Below, piece by piece: positions 63,809 through 64,000 of a stretch of DNA of 64,000 bases. The translations under genes and the position numbers were made by a program. The stretch is from UMGS1994 sp944386155 (GTDB lineage: Bacteria; Bacillota; Clostridia; TANB77; CAG-508). Numbering within the stretch: position 1 is the first letter of the stretch; each line of letters opens with the position of its first letter. The DNA is taken from contig OZ006973.1 in the NCBI GenBank assembly GCA_963931085.1, positions 1,736,001 through 1,800,000 on the forward strand, in the 5' to 3' direction. The notes beneath the pieces are model-generated. The model saw nothing but the letters and a program-made list of their open reading frames with translations. It was not told the DNA's origin and did no database searches.

Positions 63809-64000
63809 CTACGACATAATATTCCAAAGTTTGACAGATAAAAGTATTCCTAGAATATCTCCTATTAGTGCAACTGTAATTACTCTGCCTGTGTTTTTAT
63901 AATTTTTCCCTCTCATATAAACAGAAACTGTATATAATGTTGTTTCTGTTGAACCCATTATTGTAGAAATAATTAAACCTATATATGAATCCACTCCATA
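63809..64000 (-). CDS. spmB: Spore maturation protein B (C-terminal part)
   Basis: The frame is open from the right edge. The final 63 codons read YGVDSYIGLIISTIMGSTET then TLYTVSVYMRG, the conserved end of SpmB (Gly-Ser-Thr-Glu-Thr-Thr), with a last helix LIGDILGILLSVKLW. It is a membrane protein, usually in an operon after spmA, needed for full spore dehydration. The rest lies to the right of the window. It confirms the sporulation context. Confidence 0.85.
   Translation of the reverse strand, partial: YGVDSYIGLIISTIMGSTETTLYTVSVYMRGKNYKNTGRVITVALIGDILGILLSVKLWNIMS

Overview
The window is a 64 kb piece of an AT-rich, Gram-positive, endospore-forming chromosome, most likely from an uncultured gut-type member of Clostridia. 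The evidence is spoIIE, spoIIR, cwlD, spmB and two CotF-like coat genes, strong AGGAGG ribosome binding sites, frequent TTG and GTG starts, and intrinsic terminators. There are no rRNA or tRNA genes, no IS elements, no CRISPR array and no prophage. The genus assignment is inference only.

Layout. 1-7603 (minus) is a tightly coupled pair of large secreted or surface proteins; the second runs off the left edge. 7938-8864 (plus) is a three-gene operon of small unknown proteins, including a 50-aa gene. 8932-15173 (minus) is the cell-shape operon DUF4321-radC-mreB-mreC-mreD-mrdA-minC behind a good sigma-A promoter; radC appears to start at ATT. 15383-15640 and 38600-38920 are two solitary plus-strand genes of richer GC, each with its own extended -10 promoter and GC-rich terminator. 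16363-24402 holds a DUF4143 ATPase behind four phased repeats, an M23 peptidase, CotF-like coat proteins, an L,D-transpeptidase, pcrA, a frameshifted ZIP transporter with a decayed small gene behind it, and a small unknown gene.

24872-33001 is one giant gene for a 2709-residue membrane-anchored surface protein with about eleven MucBP-like modules. 33340-42625 (minus) has prfA, a HipA-like kinase, a second DUF4143 ATPase with a perfect palindrome at its leader, a methyltransferase with tatD, and smc. 42854-44646 (plus) is HD-GYP plus AIM24. 44790-52935 (minus) contains cwlD and a folate uptake and retention cluster (folT-folC-ecfA-ecfT) controlled by a clear tetrahydrofolate riboswitch, preceded by acpS, a prepilin-like gene, an unknown membrane protein and a WG-repeat protein. 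53237-64000 has an acyl-ACP thioesterase, spoIIE, a fused sugar nucleotidyltransferase/phosphoglucomutase, spoIIR, murA, yycJ and the 3' end of spmB.

Most single-copy genes are ordinary housekeeping and sporulation functions. The parts that merit a second look are the two giant surface proteins, the two GC-richer solitary cassettes, the ATT start of radC, the folT riboswitch and its switching helix, the enzyme fusion, the phased repeats and palindrome at the two DUF4143 genes, and the frameshifted transporter.
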